From assembly GCF_025809055.1 (NCBI RefSeq), contig NZ_CP075529.1, forward strand, positions 1,612,001-1,676,000: 64,000 nt of DNA, given 5' to 3'. Positions 26,320 to 35,071 of the stretch are shown one piece after another. The DNA comes from Devosia sp. (lineage in GTDB: Bacteria > Pseudomonadota > Alphaproteobacteria > Rhizobiales > Devosiaceae). The position numbers and the translations under genes were made by a program. Positions within the stretch are counted from its first letter, which is position 1. The number at the start of each line of letters is the position of its first letter. Under the pieces are notes generated by a model. It was not told the origin of the DNA. It saw only the letters and a list, made by a program, of their open reading frames with translations, and searched no databases.

Positions 26320-28731
26320 ATGAATTCGCGGAATCAGCAATCCCGCGGCAAGCCCCCGGCCGGACCCAGCATCATCGCTGATTACCGGCTGCTCCCCGGC
26401 GTGCCGGACGAAATGATCGACCCGTCCGGCACCATTCGTCCGGGCTGGGACAAGCTCATGTCCGCATTCGATGCGCTGGGAGCCGAGGAACTCGCAGCCC
26501 GCTTCGAGCGCGCCGATCAATATCTGCGCGATGCCGGCGTCTTTTACCGCAAGTATGATGGCGCCGAGGGCAAGGAGCGCGCCTGGCCGCTGGCGCATAT
26601 ACCCCTGCTGATCAACCGGGAAGACTGGGTGTCCATCTCAAGCGGCCTGCGGCAGCGCGCCGAACTGCTCGAGAGCATCGTTGCGGACATCTACGGAGAC
26701 AACCGCCTGGTCCAGGAAGGGCTGCTGCCGCCGGAACTGGTGGCGCGCAACGGCGAATTCCTGCGTCCCCTCAGCGGTATCCGGCCGGTAAACGGACACT
26801 TCCTCCACTTCTGCGCTTTTGAGCTCGGACGCGGACCGGACGGCGCCTGGTGGGTCCTGGGCGACCGCACGCAAGCCCCATCCGGGGCCGGGTTTGCGCT
26901 GGAGAACCGGGTGGCCACCACCAGGGCCCTGTCTGACGTCTATGCCGGCATGAATATCGAGCGGCTGGCCGGGTTCTTCCGTGATTTCCGAAACACCTTG
27001 TTTGCCCAGGCTCGCCGCGACGGCGGACGGGTCGGCATCCTGACGCCAGGACAGCTCAACGAAACCTATTTCGAGCACGCCTATATCGCCCGCTATCTCG
27101 GCATGATGCTGCTCGAAGGGGAAGATCTGGTCGTCGAAGACGGCCGGGTCATGGTGCGCACGGTTGCGGGCCTCAAGCCGGTCAGCGTGCTCTGGCGCCG
27201 TGTCGACGCGAGCTTCGTTGACCCGCTCGAACTGCGCTACGACAGCCATATCGGCACCCCCGGCATGGTCGAGGCGCTGCGGACCGGCTCCATCGCGATG
27301 ATCAACGCCCTGGGCTCCGGCATCATGGAAACGCGCGCGCTGGCCGCCTTCATGCCGCGCCTGTGCAAGCATCTGCTGGGCACGGGTCTCGAATTGCCCG
27401 AGATCGCCACATGGTGGTGCGGCCAGGGCGCCGAACGCGAGTTCGTCCTCGACAATTTCGACAGCCTGATGATCGGCCCGGCCTTTTCCACCGCCCTGCC
27501 CTTCGACGATCTCAAGGGCACCGCACTCGGCGCAAGCATGACGGCCGAGCAAAAGCTGCAACTCAAGGACCGCATCGCCAGCCATGGTGGCGACTATGTC
27601 GGCCAGGAGCCGGTTCAGCTATCGACGGCTCCGGTCTATGTCGAAGGCAGGCTGGAACCCCGCCCCATCACCCTGCGTGTCTATGCGGCCCGCACTGAGG
27701 AGGGCTGGACCATCATGCCGGGTGGCTTTGCCCGCGTCGGCTCGACAAGCGACACCAGCGCCATTGCCATGCAGCGCGGCGGACAGGCCGCGGACGTCTG
27801 GGTCTTGTCCTCCGGCCCGGTGGAACAGGTGTCCCTGTTGCCGCGCGAGGGCCAGAAGCTGGTGCGCAATTCGCCCGGCAGCCTGCCCAGCCGCGCCGCC
27901 GACAATCTGATCTGGCTCGGGCGCTATGCCGAGCGCTGCGAGGCCACGGTCCGCATCCTGCGCGCCTACAATGCCCGGCTGGCGGAACTGTCCCGCCCCG
28001 AACTGCCGATCCTGACGCATTGCGCACAGTTCCTGGAAACCATCGATGTGGACGTGACCGAGGCCATGCCCCAGGGGCTGCTGGCTTCGATCGACAGCGC
28101 CGTCCACAGCGCCGGGCAAATTCGCGACCGCTTTTCCCCGGATGGCTGGCTCGCCCTCACGGACCTGCAGAAAACGGCGCGGCGGTTCTCGACCCGCATC
28201 AATGTGGGCGACGACGCAACGCGGGCCATGACGGTTCTGTTGCGCAAGCTCGCAGGCTTTTCGGGCCTCGTGCACGAAAACATGTATCGATTTGCCGGCT
28301 GGCGGTTCCTCGAACTGGGGCGCCGGCTCGAGCGCGCCGTGCAACTGGCGCGCGTGACCGGCTGGTTGACCCAGCCCGACGCGCCCGATGGGTCGCTGGA
28401 AATGCTGCTCGAGATCGGCGACAGCGTCATGTCGCATCGGCGGCGGTACTCGGTCAGCGCCGGCACACAAAGCGTCGTCGACCTTCTGGTCCTCGATCCG
28501 CTCAATCCGCGTTCCGTGCTCTTCCAGATGAGTGAATTGCGCAACCAGGTGGAGATGCTGCCCGGCGGCATCGATGATGGCCAGCTTTCGCCTGCTGCCA
28601 GGGCCGCCCTGCAACTGCACACCGATCTGGTCATCGCCGAGCCGGCCGAGATGACGCCGGAGAGATTGGAAATGCTCTCCGGTGAAATCGGCATTCTGGC
28701 GAGCCTCATCGCCAGCGCCTATTTCACCTGA
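26320..28731 (+). CDS. Circularly permuted ATP-grasp fused to Alpha-E domain
   Basis: An 803-residue fusion. Residues 1-470 are a circularly permuted type 2 ATP-grasp (DUF404/DUF407): DEMIDPSGTIRPGWDKLMSA, GILTPGQLNETYFEHAYIA, VLWRRVDASFVDPLELRYDS and IMETRALAAFMPRLCKHLLG. After residue 480 comes the helical Alpha-E (DUF403) domain, LPSRAADNLIWLGRYAERCE to the end. In many bacteria these are two genes; here they are one. ATP-grasp ligases form amide bonds, so the unit probably makes or modifies a peptide. It lies between two transglutaminase genes. Confidence 0.92.
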   Translation: MNSRNQQSRGKPPAGPSIIADYRLLPGVPDEMIDPSGTIRPGWDKLMSAFDALGAEELAARFERADQYLRDAGVFYRKYDGAEGKERAWPLAHIPLLINREDWVSISSGLRQRAELLESIVADIYGDNRLVQEGLLPPELVARNGEFLRPLSGIRPVNGHFLHFCAFELGRGPDGAWWVLGDRTQAPSGAGFALENRVATTRALSDVYAGMNIERLAGFFRDFRNTLFAQARRDGGRVGILTPGQLNETYFEHAYIARYLGMMLLEGEDLVVEDGRVMVRTVAGLKPVSVLWRRVDASFVDPLELRYDSHIGTPGMVEALRTGSIAMINALGSGIMETRALAAFMPRLCKHLLGTGLELPEIATWWCGQGAEREFVLDNFDSLMIGPAFSTALPFDDLKGTALGASMTAEQKLQLKDRIASHGGDYVGQEPVQLSTAPVYVEGRLEPRPITLRVYAARTEEGWTIMPGGFARVGSTSDTSAIAMQRGGQAADVWVLSSGPVEQVSLLPREGQKLVRNSPGSLPSRAADNLIWLGRYAERCEATVRILRAYNARLAELSRPELPILTHCAQFLETIDVDVTEAMPQGLLASIDSAVHSAGQIRDRFSPDGWLALTDLQKTARRFSTRINVGDDATRAMTVLLRKLAGFSGLVHENMYRFAGWRFLELGRRLERAVQLARVTGWLTQPDAPDGSLEMLLEIGDSVMSHRRRYSVSAGTQSVVDLLVLDPLNPRSVLFQMSELRNQVEMLPGGIDDGQLSPAARAALQLHTDLVIAEPAEMTPERLEMLSGEIGILASLIASAYFT

Positions 28732-28747
28732 CAGGCGGATCGTCCCG

Positions 28748-29626
28748 ATGCTCTACGATATTCGCCTGACCCTCGAATATGACTATGATGCCCCCGTTCA
28801 CGGAGGCCGCCATCACATTCGCGTCGCGCCTGCGAGCGTGCCGGGCATACAGCGTGTCGTGGCGTCCTCTCTGTCCTTCTCGCCCAAGCCGCACCGGCAA
28901 TCGGCGTTCACAGACTTCTTTGGCAATGCGGTCACCGCCATCACCATGACCGAGCCGCACGACAAGCTCGAGGTCCGCCTGACCGCGCGTGTGCAGGTGG
29001 AAGACCTCAGCCCGCCTGCCGACCTGTCGCCAAACCTCGATCAACTGGCCCTCGACATCAGCCGCTACTGGTCCGTGGAGGCCACAAGCCCGCAGCATTT
29101 TCTTGCGGCGTCTCCGCGGGCGCAGATTGTGCCGGCCATTAGCGATTATGTGCGGGAGACCACAGCCGGGCACACCTCGGTCCTTGGGATCGCCACTGCG
29201 CTTTGCATGGCGATCAACCGCGACTTTGAGTACGACCCCAAGGCAACCGACGTAGAGACCCGCCCGGCGGAAGCCTTCGCGCTGCGCAAAGGTGTCTGCC
29301 AGGACTTTGCTCATGTGATGATCGCCGGACTTCGGGGGCTCGGCATTCCGGCAGGCTATGTATCGGGTTTTCTGCGCACCAATCCGCCCCCCGGCAAGCC
29401 ACGCCTTGAGGGCGCGGATGCCATGCATGCCTGGGTGCGCGCCTGGTGTGGCCAGCACCTGGGTTGGGTGGAGTTCGACCCGACCAATGCGATGATCGCC
29501 GGCCCCGACCACATCTCCATCGGCCATGGGCGGGACTATGCCGACATTTCCCCCATCGTGGGCGTTCTGCGAACGCACGGTTCGCACGAAACCAAGCAGT
29601 CCGTCGACGTGCTGAGGGTCGAGTAG
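28748..29626 (+). CDS. Transglutaminase family protein
   Basis: A 292-residue protein with an N-terminal beta domain (LYDIRLTLEYDYDAPVHGGR) and a transglutaminase/protease core with the triad C184 (RKGVCQDFAHV), H227 (DAMHAWVRAW) and D244 (WVEFDPTNAMI). The domain order matches residues 1-250 of the 1115-residue neighbour, so the operon holds two paralogous papain-fold enzymes. The start at 28748 lies 17 bases after the ATP-grasp stop; the frame open further upstream overlaps that gene and is not preferred. The anbu-type peptidase often found in such clusters is absent. Confidence 0.9.
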   Translation: MLYDIRLTLEYDYDAPVHGGRHHIRVAPASVPGIQRVVASSLSFSPKPHRQSAFTDFFGNAVTAITMTEPHDKLEVRLTARVQVEDLSPPADLSPNLDQLALDISRYWSVEATSPQHFLAASPRAQIVPAISDYVRETTAGHTSVLGIATALCMAINRDFEYDPKATDVETRPAEAFALRKGVCQDFAHVMIAGLRGLGIPAGYVSGFLRTNPPPGKPRLEGADAMHAWVRAWCGQHLGWVEFDPTNAMIAGPDHISIGHGRDYADISPIVGVLRTHGSHETKQSVDVLRVE

Positions 29627-29646
29627 CGCCCAACAGTCCCGCTGCT

Positions 29647-29671
29647 GGAACCAAAACACGGGGTGGCCGTT
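29647..29671 (+). promoter_or_regulatory. EcfG-type promoter GGAAC-N16-CGTT (small membrane protein unit)
   Basis: The -35 GGAAC is at 29647-29651 and the -10 CGTT at 29668-29671 with exactly 16 bases between, the consensus of the alphaproteobacterial general-stress sigma factor EcfG. It lies 36 bases before the start of the small gene at 29707. Confidence 0.8.
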
Positions 29672-29706
29672 CTTCTGTCACGTAGCCTATGGCGCAGGAG
29701 AACGAA

Positions 29707-29871
29707 ATGAGCGGTTTTCAGATCAAGAGCGTCGACCATGCCGGTCGTACCCATGTGTGGAACGAAGACTACTTCGACCATCATCCGCGCCTTGGCGACC
29801 TTGCCGTGGCCCTGGTTCCCGCTTCTCTCATTCTGGCCGCTGCTGCAGCACTCCTCGTCGCGCTTCTCTAG
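29707..29871 (+). CDS. Small single-helix membrane protein, EcfG-controlled
   Basis: A 54-residue protein, MSGFQIKSVDHAGRTHVWNE then DYFDHHPRLGDLAVALVPAS and a hydrophobic tail of about 22 residues that forms one membrane helix. The start at 29707 follows CAGGAG by seven bases; an ATG six codons upstream lacks such a site. I do not recognise a named family. It sits directly behind a perfect EcfG promoter and in front of a DUF3309 gene, so it is probably a stress-induced envelope protein. Confidence 0.65.
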   Translation: MSGFQIKSVDHAGRTHVWNEDYFDHHPRLGDLAVALVPASLILAAAAALLVALL

Positions 29872-29913
29872 GGTCGACGACGCGCGACGACTATTCCGTC
29901 ATTGGAGGGTTCT

Positions 29914-30072
29914 ATGACACTCGGCACAATTCTCATCATCATCCTCATACTCCTGCTCATCGGCGCCCTGCCGAACTGGGGGTATTCGCGAGGATTTGGC
30001 TATTTCCCCTCGGGTATTCTCGGCGTGGTCCTGGTGATCGTGCTGATCCTGGTACTGATGGGACGCATCTAA
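29914..30072 (+). CDS. DUF3309 family small membrane protein
   Basis: A 52-residue protein: MTLGTILIIILILLLIGALP, then NWGYSRGFGYFPSG and a second helix ILGVVLVIVLILVLMGRI. The two helices around a conserved GYFPSG turn are the mark of DUF3309, small hydrophobic proteins common in alpha- and betaproteobacteria and often stress-induced. The ribosome site GGAGG is five bases upstream. It is probably co-transcribed with the gene at 29707 from the EcfG promoter and ends in a strong terminator. Confidence 0.85.
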   Translation: MTLGTILIIILILLLIGALPNWGYSRGFGYFPSGILGVVLVIVLILVLMGRI

Positions 30073-30114
30073 CCCTCTTCGGGCCGATACCTGCCCCCAA
30101 ACTATCGGTCCGCC

Positions 30115-30150
30115 AGAAGCCCGAAGCTGCCCGCTTCGGGCTTCTTTTTT
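30115..30150 (+). terminator. Rho-independent terminator after DUF3309 gene
   Basis: An 11-base perfect stem, GAAGCCCGAAG and CTTCGGGCTTC with a seven-base loop, followed by six T residues. It closes the small-protein transcript 40 bases downstream of the DUF3309 stop, just before the next EcfG promoter. Confidence 0.92.
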
Positions 30151-30160
30151 CACCGGTGCC

Positions 30161-30185
30161 GGAACCACTGGCACGCCCATCCGTT
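30161..30185 (+). promoter_or_regulatory. EcfG-type promoter GGAAC-N16-CGTT (DUF883-like gene)
   Basis: GGAAC at 30161-30165 and CGTT at 30182-30185, spaced by 16 bases, 30 bases before the start at 30215 and immediately after the preceding terminator. Confidence 0.8.
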
Positions 30186-30214
30186 TGATCCACAACACTA
30201 TTCTGGAGCGTCTT

Positions 30215-30571
30215 ATGGCTACCACATCCGACATGGCCCCCACCCGCCGCAAGGCACCTGCACGCCGCGCGGCCGCCAAAACCCGCGAACAGGAACTCGA
30301 GGCGCAGGTCGCCCAGTTGCAATCGGACCTCAAGGACATTTCCGATACCCTGCGCAAGCTGACCGAGCAGAAGGTCGGCGAGGCCCGTAGCCTGGCCGCC
30401 ACCGAGTTCAAGCAGATCAAGGCCCGCGGCCAGGATCTGATCGATGAAGCTCAGGACCAGTTCTCTGACGCCGAAAAGCAACTCAAGGACACAATCCGCG
30501 AAAAGCCGCTGACCGCCGTGGCCAGTGCGCTGGGCATCGGATTCGTTCTGGCGCTGCTGACCCGGCACTGA
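30215..30571 (+). CDS. DUF883/ElaB-like membrane-anchored protein
   Basis: A 118-residue protein. Residues 8-25 are rich in Ala, Arg and Lys; residues 25-95 form a long coiled coil (EQELEAQVAQLQSDLKDISD and following); the C-terminus is one membrane helix (PLTAVASALGIGFVLALLTRH). This is the plan of the ElaB/YqjD/DUF883 family, inner-membrane proteins that in E. coli bind ribosomes in stationary phase. The start at 30215 follows GGAG. It is preceded by an EcfG promoter and followed after two bases by the next gene, its likely partner. Confidence 0.82.
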   Translation: MATTSDMAPTRRKAPARRAAAKTREQELEAQVAQLQSDLKDISDTLRKLTEQKVGEARSLAATEFKQIKARGQDLIDEAQDQFSDAEKQLKDTIREKPLTAVASALGIGFVLALLTRH

Positions 30572-30573
30572 CC

Positions 30574-31014
30574 ATGAACCTGCTCGCCCCCCTTGCCGCT
30601 CTGTTCGGCATCGAGGTCGAACGGACGGTTCATCAGGCCAAGACCCTGGCCCTGATCTACGGCTTGATCGGCCTTTCATTCGCGATCGCGTTCGGCTTCC
30701 TTGTGGCGGCCGGATACATCGCCACCGCACAGTACCTCGGACCTATCCAGGCCGCCCTGATCTTTGCCGGGGGGTTCGTGGTGCTCGGCGGTGTTTTCCT
30801 GCTCGGCCTCGGCATTGGTAACGGCCGCCGCCGGCAGCAGATCGCACGCAAGCGCCGGTCGAGCGAGACGGGGGCCCTGATCACCACCGCCGCCTTGACC
30901 GCGCTGCCGGCCGTGCTCAAGTCTCCGGCAATCGTGAAGCTGGGGATTCCGGCGGCGGCAATCGCCGCATTCGCCCTCCTCCGCGATAGCGATGACGCAA
31001 AGCCGGACGACTAG
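30574..31014 (+). CDS. Membrane protein, phage-holin-like/DUF1469-like stress protein
   Basis: A 146-residue protein with two strong membrane helices at about 26-50 and 59-82, a short basic loop (GNGRRRQQIARKRR) and a third weaker hydrophobic region near 97-140. The plan is like YqjE/DUF1469, which in enterobacteria is encoded next to the ElaB/YqjD partner. The same pairing here supports that assignment, although similarity in sequence is not clear enough to be certain. It is in one operon with the preceding gene under EcfG control and ends one base before the convergent kinase gene. Confidence 0.75.
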   Translation: MNLLAPLAALFGIEVERTVHQAKTLALIYGLIGLSFAIAFGFLVAAGYIATAQYLGPIQAALIFAGGFVVLGGVFLLGLGIGNGRRRQQIARKRRSSETGALITTAALTALPAVLKSPAIVKLGIPAAAIAAFALLRDSDDAKPDD

Positions 31015-31015
31015 T

Positions 31016-32527
31016 TCAGGCTTCGGGCAGCGGAAGCCAAACCGCTGCCCGCACCCCGCCGGGGTGCATGTCCAGTTGCACCTGGCTGCCCAGGACCTTG
31101 GTCAGGCCGCGCTCGATGAGCTGGCGGCCCAATCCACGTTCGGCCGTCACGTCAACCTTGGGACCGCCGGTCTCGAGCCAATCCAGCCGGAGCCCCGGCA
31201 CCGGATCGGATTCCACCCGCCAATCCACGCTGACCTCACCGCTCGGGACCGAACTGGCGCCGTGGTGGCGCGCATTCGTCGCCATTTCATGCAAGAGGAT
31301 TCCGAGGCCGACAGCATGGTCGGGCGGCAACAGCACATCTGGTCCGCTGACCTTTAGCCCGGGCCCCGTGCGGTCGAGGTCGCCGCCCAGTTGGGCTTCC
31401 AGAATCTGGCGCAAATGGACCCCTGACCAATCCTGATCGGCAAGGAGGACGTGAATTTCCGAAATGGTTCGGAGGCGGCCTGAAAATGCGTCGATGAAAT
31501 CCTGCGGATCGGCATGTTGCCGCAATGTTTGCCGCGCCACCGACTGGATCATCGCAAGGGTGTTCTTGACCCGATGGTTGAGCTCCCGCAACAGCGACCG
31601 GGTCTGTTCCGCGCTCCTGCGGCTCTCGGTTATGTCGACCGCAACGCCCATCATGACCAGAGGCTTTCCGGCATCGTCCCGCTGGTAGATGCGCCCGCGC
31701 ATGGCCAGCCAGTGTCCATTACTCGATACGCGGCCCTCGGCCTCGTAGTCCGACCCGTCGACAAGACTGGAGGCCAGGGCGGCCGCAACCGCTTCCCTGC
31801 CCTTTTCGTCCCAGGCATCCAGCACATCGGACATCTGGATCGCCGCGCCGGGTCCGAAGTCGTTCATGCGCCGGAATGCATCATTGCAGGTCAGCCGGCG
31901 TGTGGGAATGTCGAGCATCCAGCTTCCGACATTGCCGGCTTCGAGCGTGAAGGCATGGCGCCACTCTTCACGGAGCAGCGCAGCACTCGTTCGTGCCCGG
32001 TTGCGAGCTTCATCCTTGAGGGAGAGCAGGGAAGCGGCGGTGGCAGCCAGGTCGCGCAGCAACGCCATCGTCTCTTCGGCGGGTGCCTCGCGAGGCGTCG
32101 GATCGAGGACGCAGATGGTGCCTATGCGCTCGCCGCGCACCACAATCGGAACGCCGGCATAGAACCGGATACCAGGCCAACCGGTCACGAACGGGTTTTC
32201 GGCAAAATCGGGATGCTGACTGGCATCGCAGACCACCAGCTCCTCGCCCGGTGCGGCGATCGTATAGGCACAGAAAGACTGTTCCGCGGGGGTTTCGCTC
32301 AGCCCCTCGACCCCGAAACAGGCCCGGTACCACTGGCGATTGGCATTGAGCAGCGTGACCTGGGAAAAACTGGCGTTGAACAGCGCTGCGGCCATCCGCG
32401 CCAGTCGATCAAAATCCCGATCCGGTGGCGTGTCGAGCACGTCCAACTCTTCAAGGACCGCCAGACGTTGCGGATCTTCAAGGGCCCTGCGGACATAATC
32501 TGGCAGGGTGGGATCGGATTTCGTCAC
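31016..32527 (-). CDS. GAF-PAS-HWE sensor histidine kinase
   Basis: A 503-residue soluble kinase. Residues 25-165 are a GAF domain (RLARMAAALFNASFSQVTLL, EQSFCAYTIAAPGEELVVCD), 190-305 a PAS domain, and then an HWE/HisKA_2 kinase with phospho-acceptor H318 in LLRELNHRVKNTLAMIQSV and an ATPase domain (GILLHEMATNARHHGA). HWE kinases often phosphorylate PhyR in the general stress response, and phyR is only 5 kb away. The start is a GTG at 32527 preceded by TTAGGAAAG. A near-consensus EcfG promoter lies 52 bases upstream, inside the diacylglycerol kinase gene, so feedback control is likely. Confidence 0.9.
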   Translation of the reverse strand: MTKSDPTLPDYVRRALEDPQRLAVLEELDVLDTPPDRDFDRLARMAAALFNASFSQVTLLNANRQWYRACFGVEGLSETPAEQSFCAYTIAAPGEELVVCDASQHPDFAENPFVTGWPGIRFYAGVPIVVRGERIGTICVLDPTPREAPAEETMALLRDLAATAASLLSLKDEARNRARTSAALLREEWRHAFTLEAGNVGSWMLDIPTRRLTCNDAFRRMNDFGPGAAIQMSDVLDAWDEKGREAVAAALASSLVDGSDYEAEGRVSSNGHWLAMRGRIYQRDDAGKPLVMMGVAVDITESRRSAEQTRSLLRELNHRVKNTLAMIQSVARQTLRQHADPQDFIDAFSGRLRTISEIHVLLADQDWSGVHLRQILEAQLGGDLDRTGPGLKVSGPDVLLPPDHAVGLGILLHEMATNARHHGASSVPSGEVSVDWRVESDPVPGLRLDWLETGGPKVDVTAERGLGRQLIERGLTKVLGSQVQLDMHPGGVRAAVWLPLPEA

Positions 32528-32576
32528 TTCACTTTCCTAACGCCTCCAGCGCAAGGCGGGAGGTGGACAAGTCGGC

Positions 32577-33530
32577 TCAACTCCTGAAGCGCGAATTGGT
32601 TCCGACATTTTTTTCTGATGCCCCAACTTTTTGCTCTCTTGGCCGAAAGACGGCAAGGCCGCCGGGACGAACCTCGAGTTCGACGTGCTGATCCAGGCTG
32701 ATCAGTTCCCCGTCAATGACCGCGTGATTGCCACGCCGGCGGCGCGGAAAGTGCAGATGCAGGCGGGGAACCTCGGCCTCGCTGACCAGCGCATTCGTGC
32801 GCCAGCGCGCCGTGGCCAGGTCCATCACGAGACCCGCCAGTTCGGCGGTCGTCAACTGGTCAGCCAGATAGACCCCCAGCCGCCCCGAATCCAGCGTCCG
32901 GGCAACAGGCACCGAACTATCGTCCAGAGGATTATTGGATACCGCAATGCCGGATACCGTACGCTTGACCTTGCCACCGGGTCCGTTCAATTCCACCTCG
33001 AAACGAGGCGGATTGACTGCGGCCGCAGCGACGGAGCGCAGGCTGGCCATCATCTTGCCGACCCGGCTGCGGTACACCATGCCATCGCGAATGCGCACGA
33101 GCCGCGCGTGGATGCCGACGCCAAACTGATGCACGAAAGGCCGCCCATTGGCGGTGGCGATGTCAACCTGCTCGATCGTGCCCCCGGCAATTGCCGCCAA
33201 GGCCGCATCGAGATCCAGCGGCATGCCCAGGGCCCGGGCGAACAGGTTCATGGTGCCCGCCGGGAGGACGCCCAGCGGCTTTCCCGACTTGAAGGCCTGG
33301 GCCGCGGCGGCCGACACCGTGCCATCGCCACCGCCAATGACGATCGCCTCGACCTTTGGATCATTACCGGCCTCTGTCAGGGTCGCCTCGACCTCGTCGC
33401 GGCTCACGATCCGGCAGTCCAGCTTGTGACCACCGGCCTCGAATATGTCCACGGCACGGGCGCAAAGGGCCTCGACATCCATCGTGCGCAGCGTGCCGCC
33501 ATCACGATTGAAAATGGCTCGAATTTGCAT
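32577..33530 (-). CDS. Diacylglycerol/lipid kinase (DAGK catalytic domain)
   Basis: About 317 residues. The nucleotide-binding mark GGGDGTVSAAAAQAF is near residue 67, followed by GVLPAGTMNLFARALGMPLD, both typical of DAGK-catalytic-domain lipid kinases (DgkB/YegS/BmrU type), and the C-terminal beta domain includes DGELISLDQHVELEVRPGG. It would phosphorylate diacylglycerol or a sphingoid or other lipid at the membrane. Two ATGs stand in tandem (33533 and 33530) over the stop of the upstream kinase; the second has better spacing from GGAGG. It lies in a row of stress genes read on the same strand. Confidence 0.88.
   Translation of the reverse strand: MQIRAIFNRDGGTLRTMDVEALCARAVDIFEAGGHKLDCRIVSRDEVEATLTEAGNDPKVEAIVIGGGDGTVSAAAAQAFKSGKPLGVLPAGTMNLFARALGMPLDLDAALAAIAGGTIEQVDIATANGRPFVHQFGVGIHARLVRIRDGMVYRSRVGKMMASLRSVAAAAVNPPRFEVELNGPGGKVKRTVSGIAVSNNPLDDSSVPVARTLDSGRLGVYLADQLTTAELAGLVMDLATARWRTNALVSEAEVPRLHLHFPRRRRGNHAVIDGELISLDQHVELEVRPGGLAVFRPREQKVGASEKNVGTNSRFRS
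32579..32603 (-). promoter_or_regulatory. Near-consensus EcfG promoter GGAAC-N16-AGTT before the GAF-PAS kinase
   Basis: On the minus strand GGAAC lies at 32603-32599 and AGTT at 32582-32579, with 16 bases between. One base differs from CGTT. It is within the last codons of the lipid kinase gene and 52 bases before the kinase start. Confidence 0.5.
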
Positions 33531-34939
33531 CATGCCTCCGATGCATCATGACGGTCGAGGGATACCAATTGGATCCTGACCGTAAGACCCTTGCCCGCAG
33601 TGCTTTCATACGCGGGCTGCCCGCCAAACTGACCGGCAAGCTGGCGCACAATCACCGAACCGAGGCCACCATCTTCCTCGCCGGCCTCGGCGGACAGACC
33701 AACCCCGTCATCGGCAACTTCGAGAACCGGAACCTGGTCCGCATCGCGCTTCAGCGACACCACGATCTCGCCCTTAGTCTTGTCGGGAAAAGCATGCTTG
33801 AGCGCATTGGTCACGAGTTCGCCAACGAGAATACCAAGCGTCGTGGCATCGCGCGCGCCCATGACGATGGGGTCGATTTCGCTTCGGATGGCGATGTTCT
33901 GGCCATCGACTTGGGTCTTGGCAATATCCTCCAAGACCGCTGACAGAAACTCGTCGGCGCTGGCGGAGTCGAGATCGCCACCCAGCCGCAACCGGCGGTG
34001 TGACGAGGCAATGGCATGAACCCGCAGGCGCGCCGCCTCAAGGGCCGACCTGACGTCTTCGGACGAAGACCGTATGCTTTGAAGCGCCAGGAGCGAAGAA
34101 ACCGTGGCCAGCGAATTGCCGATCCGATGGTTGGCATCCTGGAGCAGCGTCTCGACCCGTTCGCGCTCATGCTCGGCATGAGCACGTGCTTCCTCGATGT
34201 CGCGGGTCCGCGCCGCGATTTCTTCCTCGAGAGCCTCATTCTGGCTCAATAGGCCCCGGCGCTGCCTTGCGAGGTCGGAAACCTGGCGCTGTGTGCGGGT
34301 CAGCAGTGCATAGGCCAGTGTCACGGCCGCAGCCATGGCGGCGATCAGGGCGATCACCAGCGCCGTTCGCGTCTGGTCCATATCCAGATTGCGGCGGCTG
34401 AGCTTGTCGTCTTCCTCGGCGATAAAGGCCTCAAGCGTGGTTGTCACCTCGGCCATCAGGCGGGCACCCATGCCGGTCTCGGTCAATGTCTGGGCTTCCT
34501 CCACCCGCTCGGTGCTCGCCAGTTCCACGGCCCGCGACATTTCGGCCATCTTGCCGACTATGTCGGTCCTGATGCTGTCCACGCGCACCGCCTGGAGCGG
34601 GTCTCCCGCGGTCATCTCGACCAGGGTCTGTACCCGATTGTCCAGACCGGTCACGGCATCTGCATAAGGCGCGAGGAACCGGCGGTCCCCGGTGAGCAGG
34701 AATCCACGTTGATTGGCTTCGGCCTGATTGAGCGCATTGGTCAACTCGCGCGCCGCGTTGCGCACCTGATAGCTCTTGGTGACGTCGGTGATTTGCCGTT
34801 CGATGCCCTGGAGCAGCATCAAGGCGGCAACGGCGGCAAGACAAATGAGCGTCAGCGAACTCCAGATCGCCACCCTGCGCCAGCTGATCATCCTGCCGGT
34901 GCTCGACCTCGTCATCAGCAAGTCAACTCCGTCGGACAT
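33530..34939 (-). CDS. Membrane sensor histidine kinase with CHASE3 domain
   Basis: A 469-residue kinase. The first membrane helix is at 23-44, then a periplasmic CHASE3 domain (about 45-185; SYQVRNAARELTNALNQAEA, NQRGFLLTGDRRFLAPY), a second helix at 192-213, a coiled linker, and a HisKA_2 domain with H271 in LQDANHRIGNSLATVSSLL followed by the ATPase domain (GILVGELVTNALKHAFPDK, VADDGVGL, GLGSVIVRQL). Such kinases commonly feed PhyR. Its stop overlaps the lipid kinase start, so they are translationally coupled. Confidence 0.92.
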   Translation of the reverse strand: MSDGVDLLMTRSSTGRMISWRRVAIWSSLTLICLAAVAALMLLQGIERQITDVTKSYQVRNAARELTNALNQAEANQRGFLLTGDRRFLAPYADAVTGLDNRVQTLVEMTAGDPLQAVRVDSIRTDIVGKMAEMSRAVELASTERVEEAQTLTETGMGARLMAEVTTTLEAFIAEEDDKLSRRNLDMDQTRTALVIALIAAMAAAVTLAYALLTRTQRQVSDLARQRRGLLSQNEALEEEIAARTRDIEEARAHAEHERERVETLLQDANHRIGNSLATVSSLLALQSIRSSSEDVRSALEAARLRVHAIASSHRRLRLGGDLDSASADEFLSAVLEDIAKTQVDGQNIAIRSEIDPIVMGARDATTLGILVGELVTNALKHAFPDKTKGEIVVSLKRDADQVPVLEVADDGVGLSAEAGEEDGGLGSVIVRQLAGQFGGQPAYESTAGKGLTVRIQLVSLDRHDASEA

Positions 34940-35071
34940 GTGATCCCGCCAGTAGCCAGAGTGCGCCTATCAGCACACAAGTGTAAGTGCGCAATGGCCA
35001 TTTTGAGGCCAAGGCACCGTATTGGGACATTGTGAATGGTCCATGCATCCGCCAGTGTGCATCCTGCCCCC

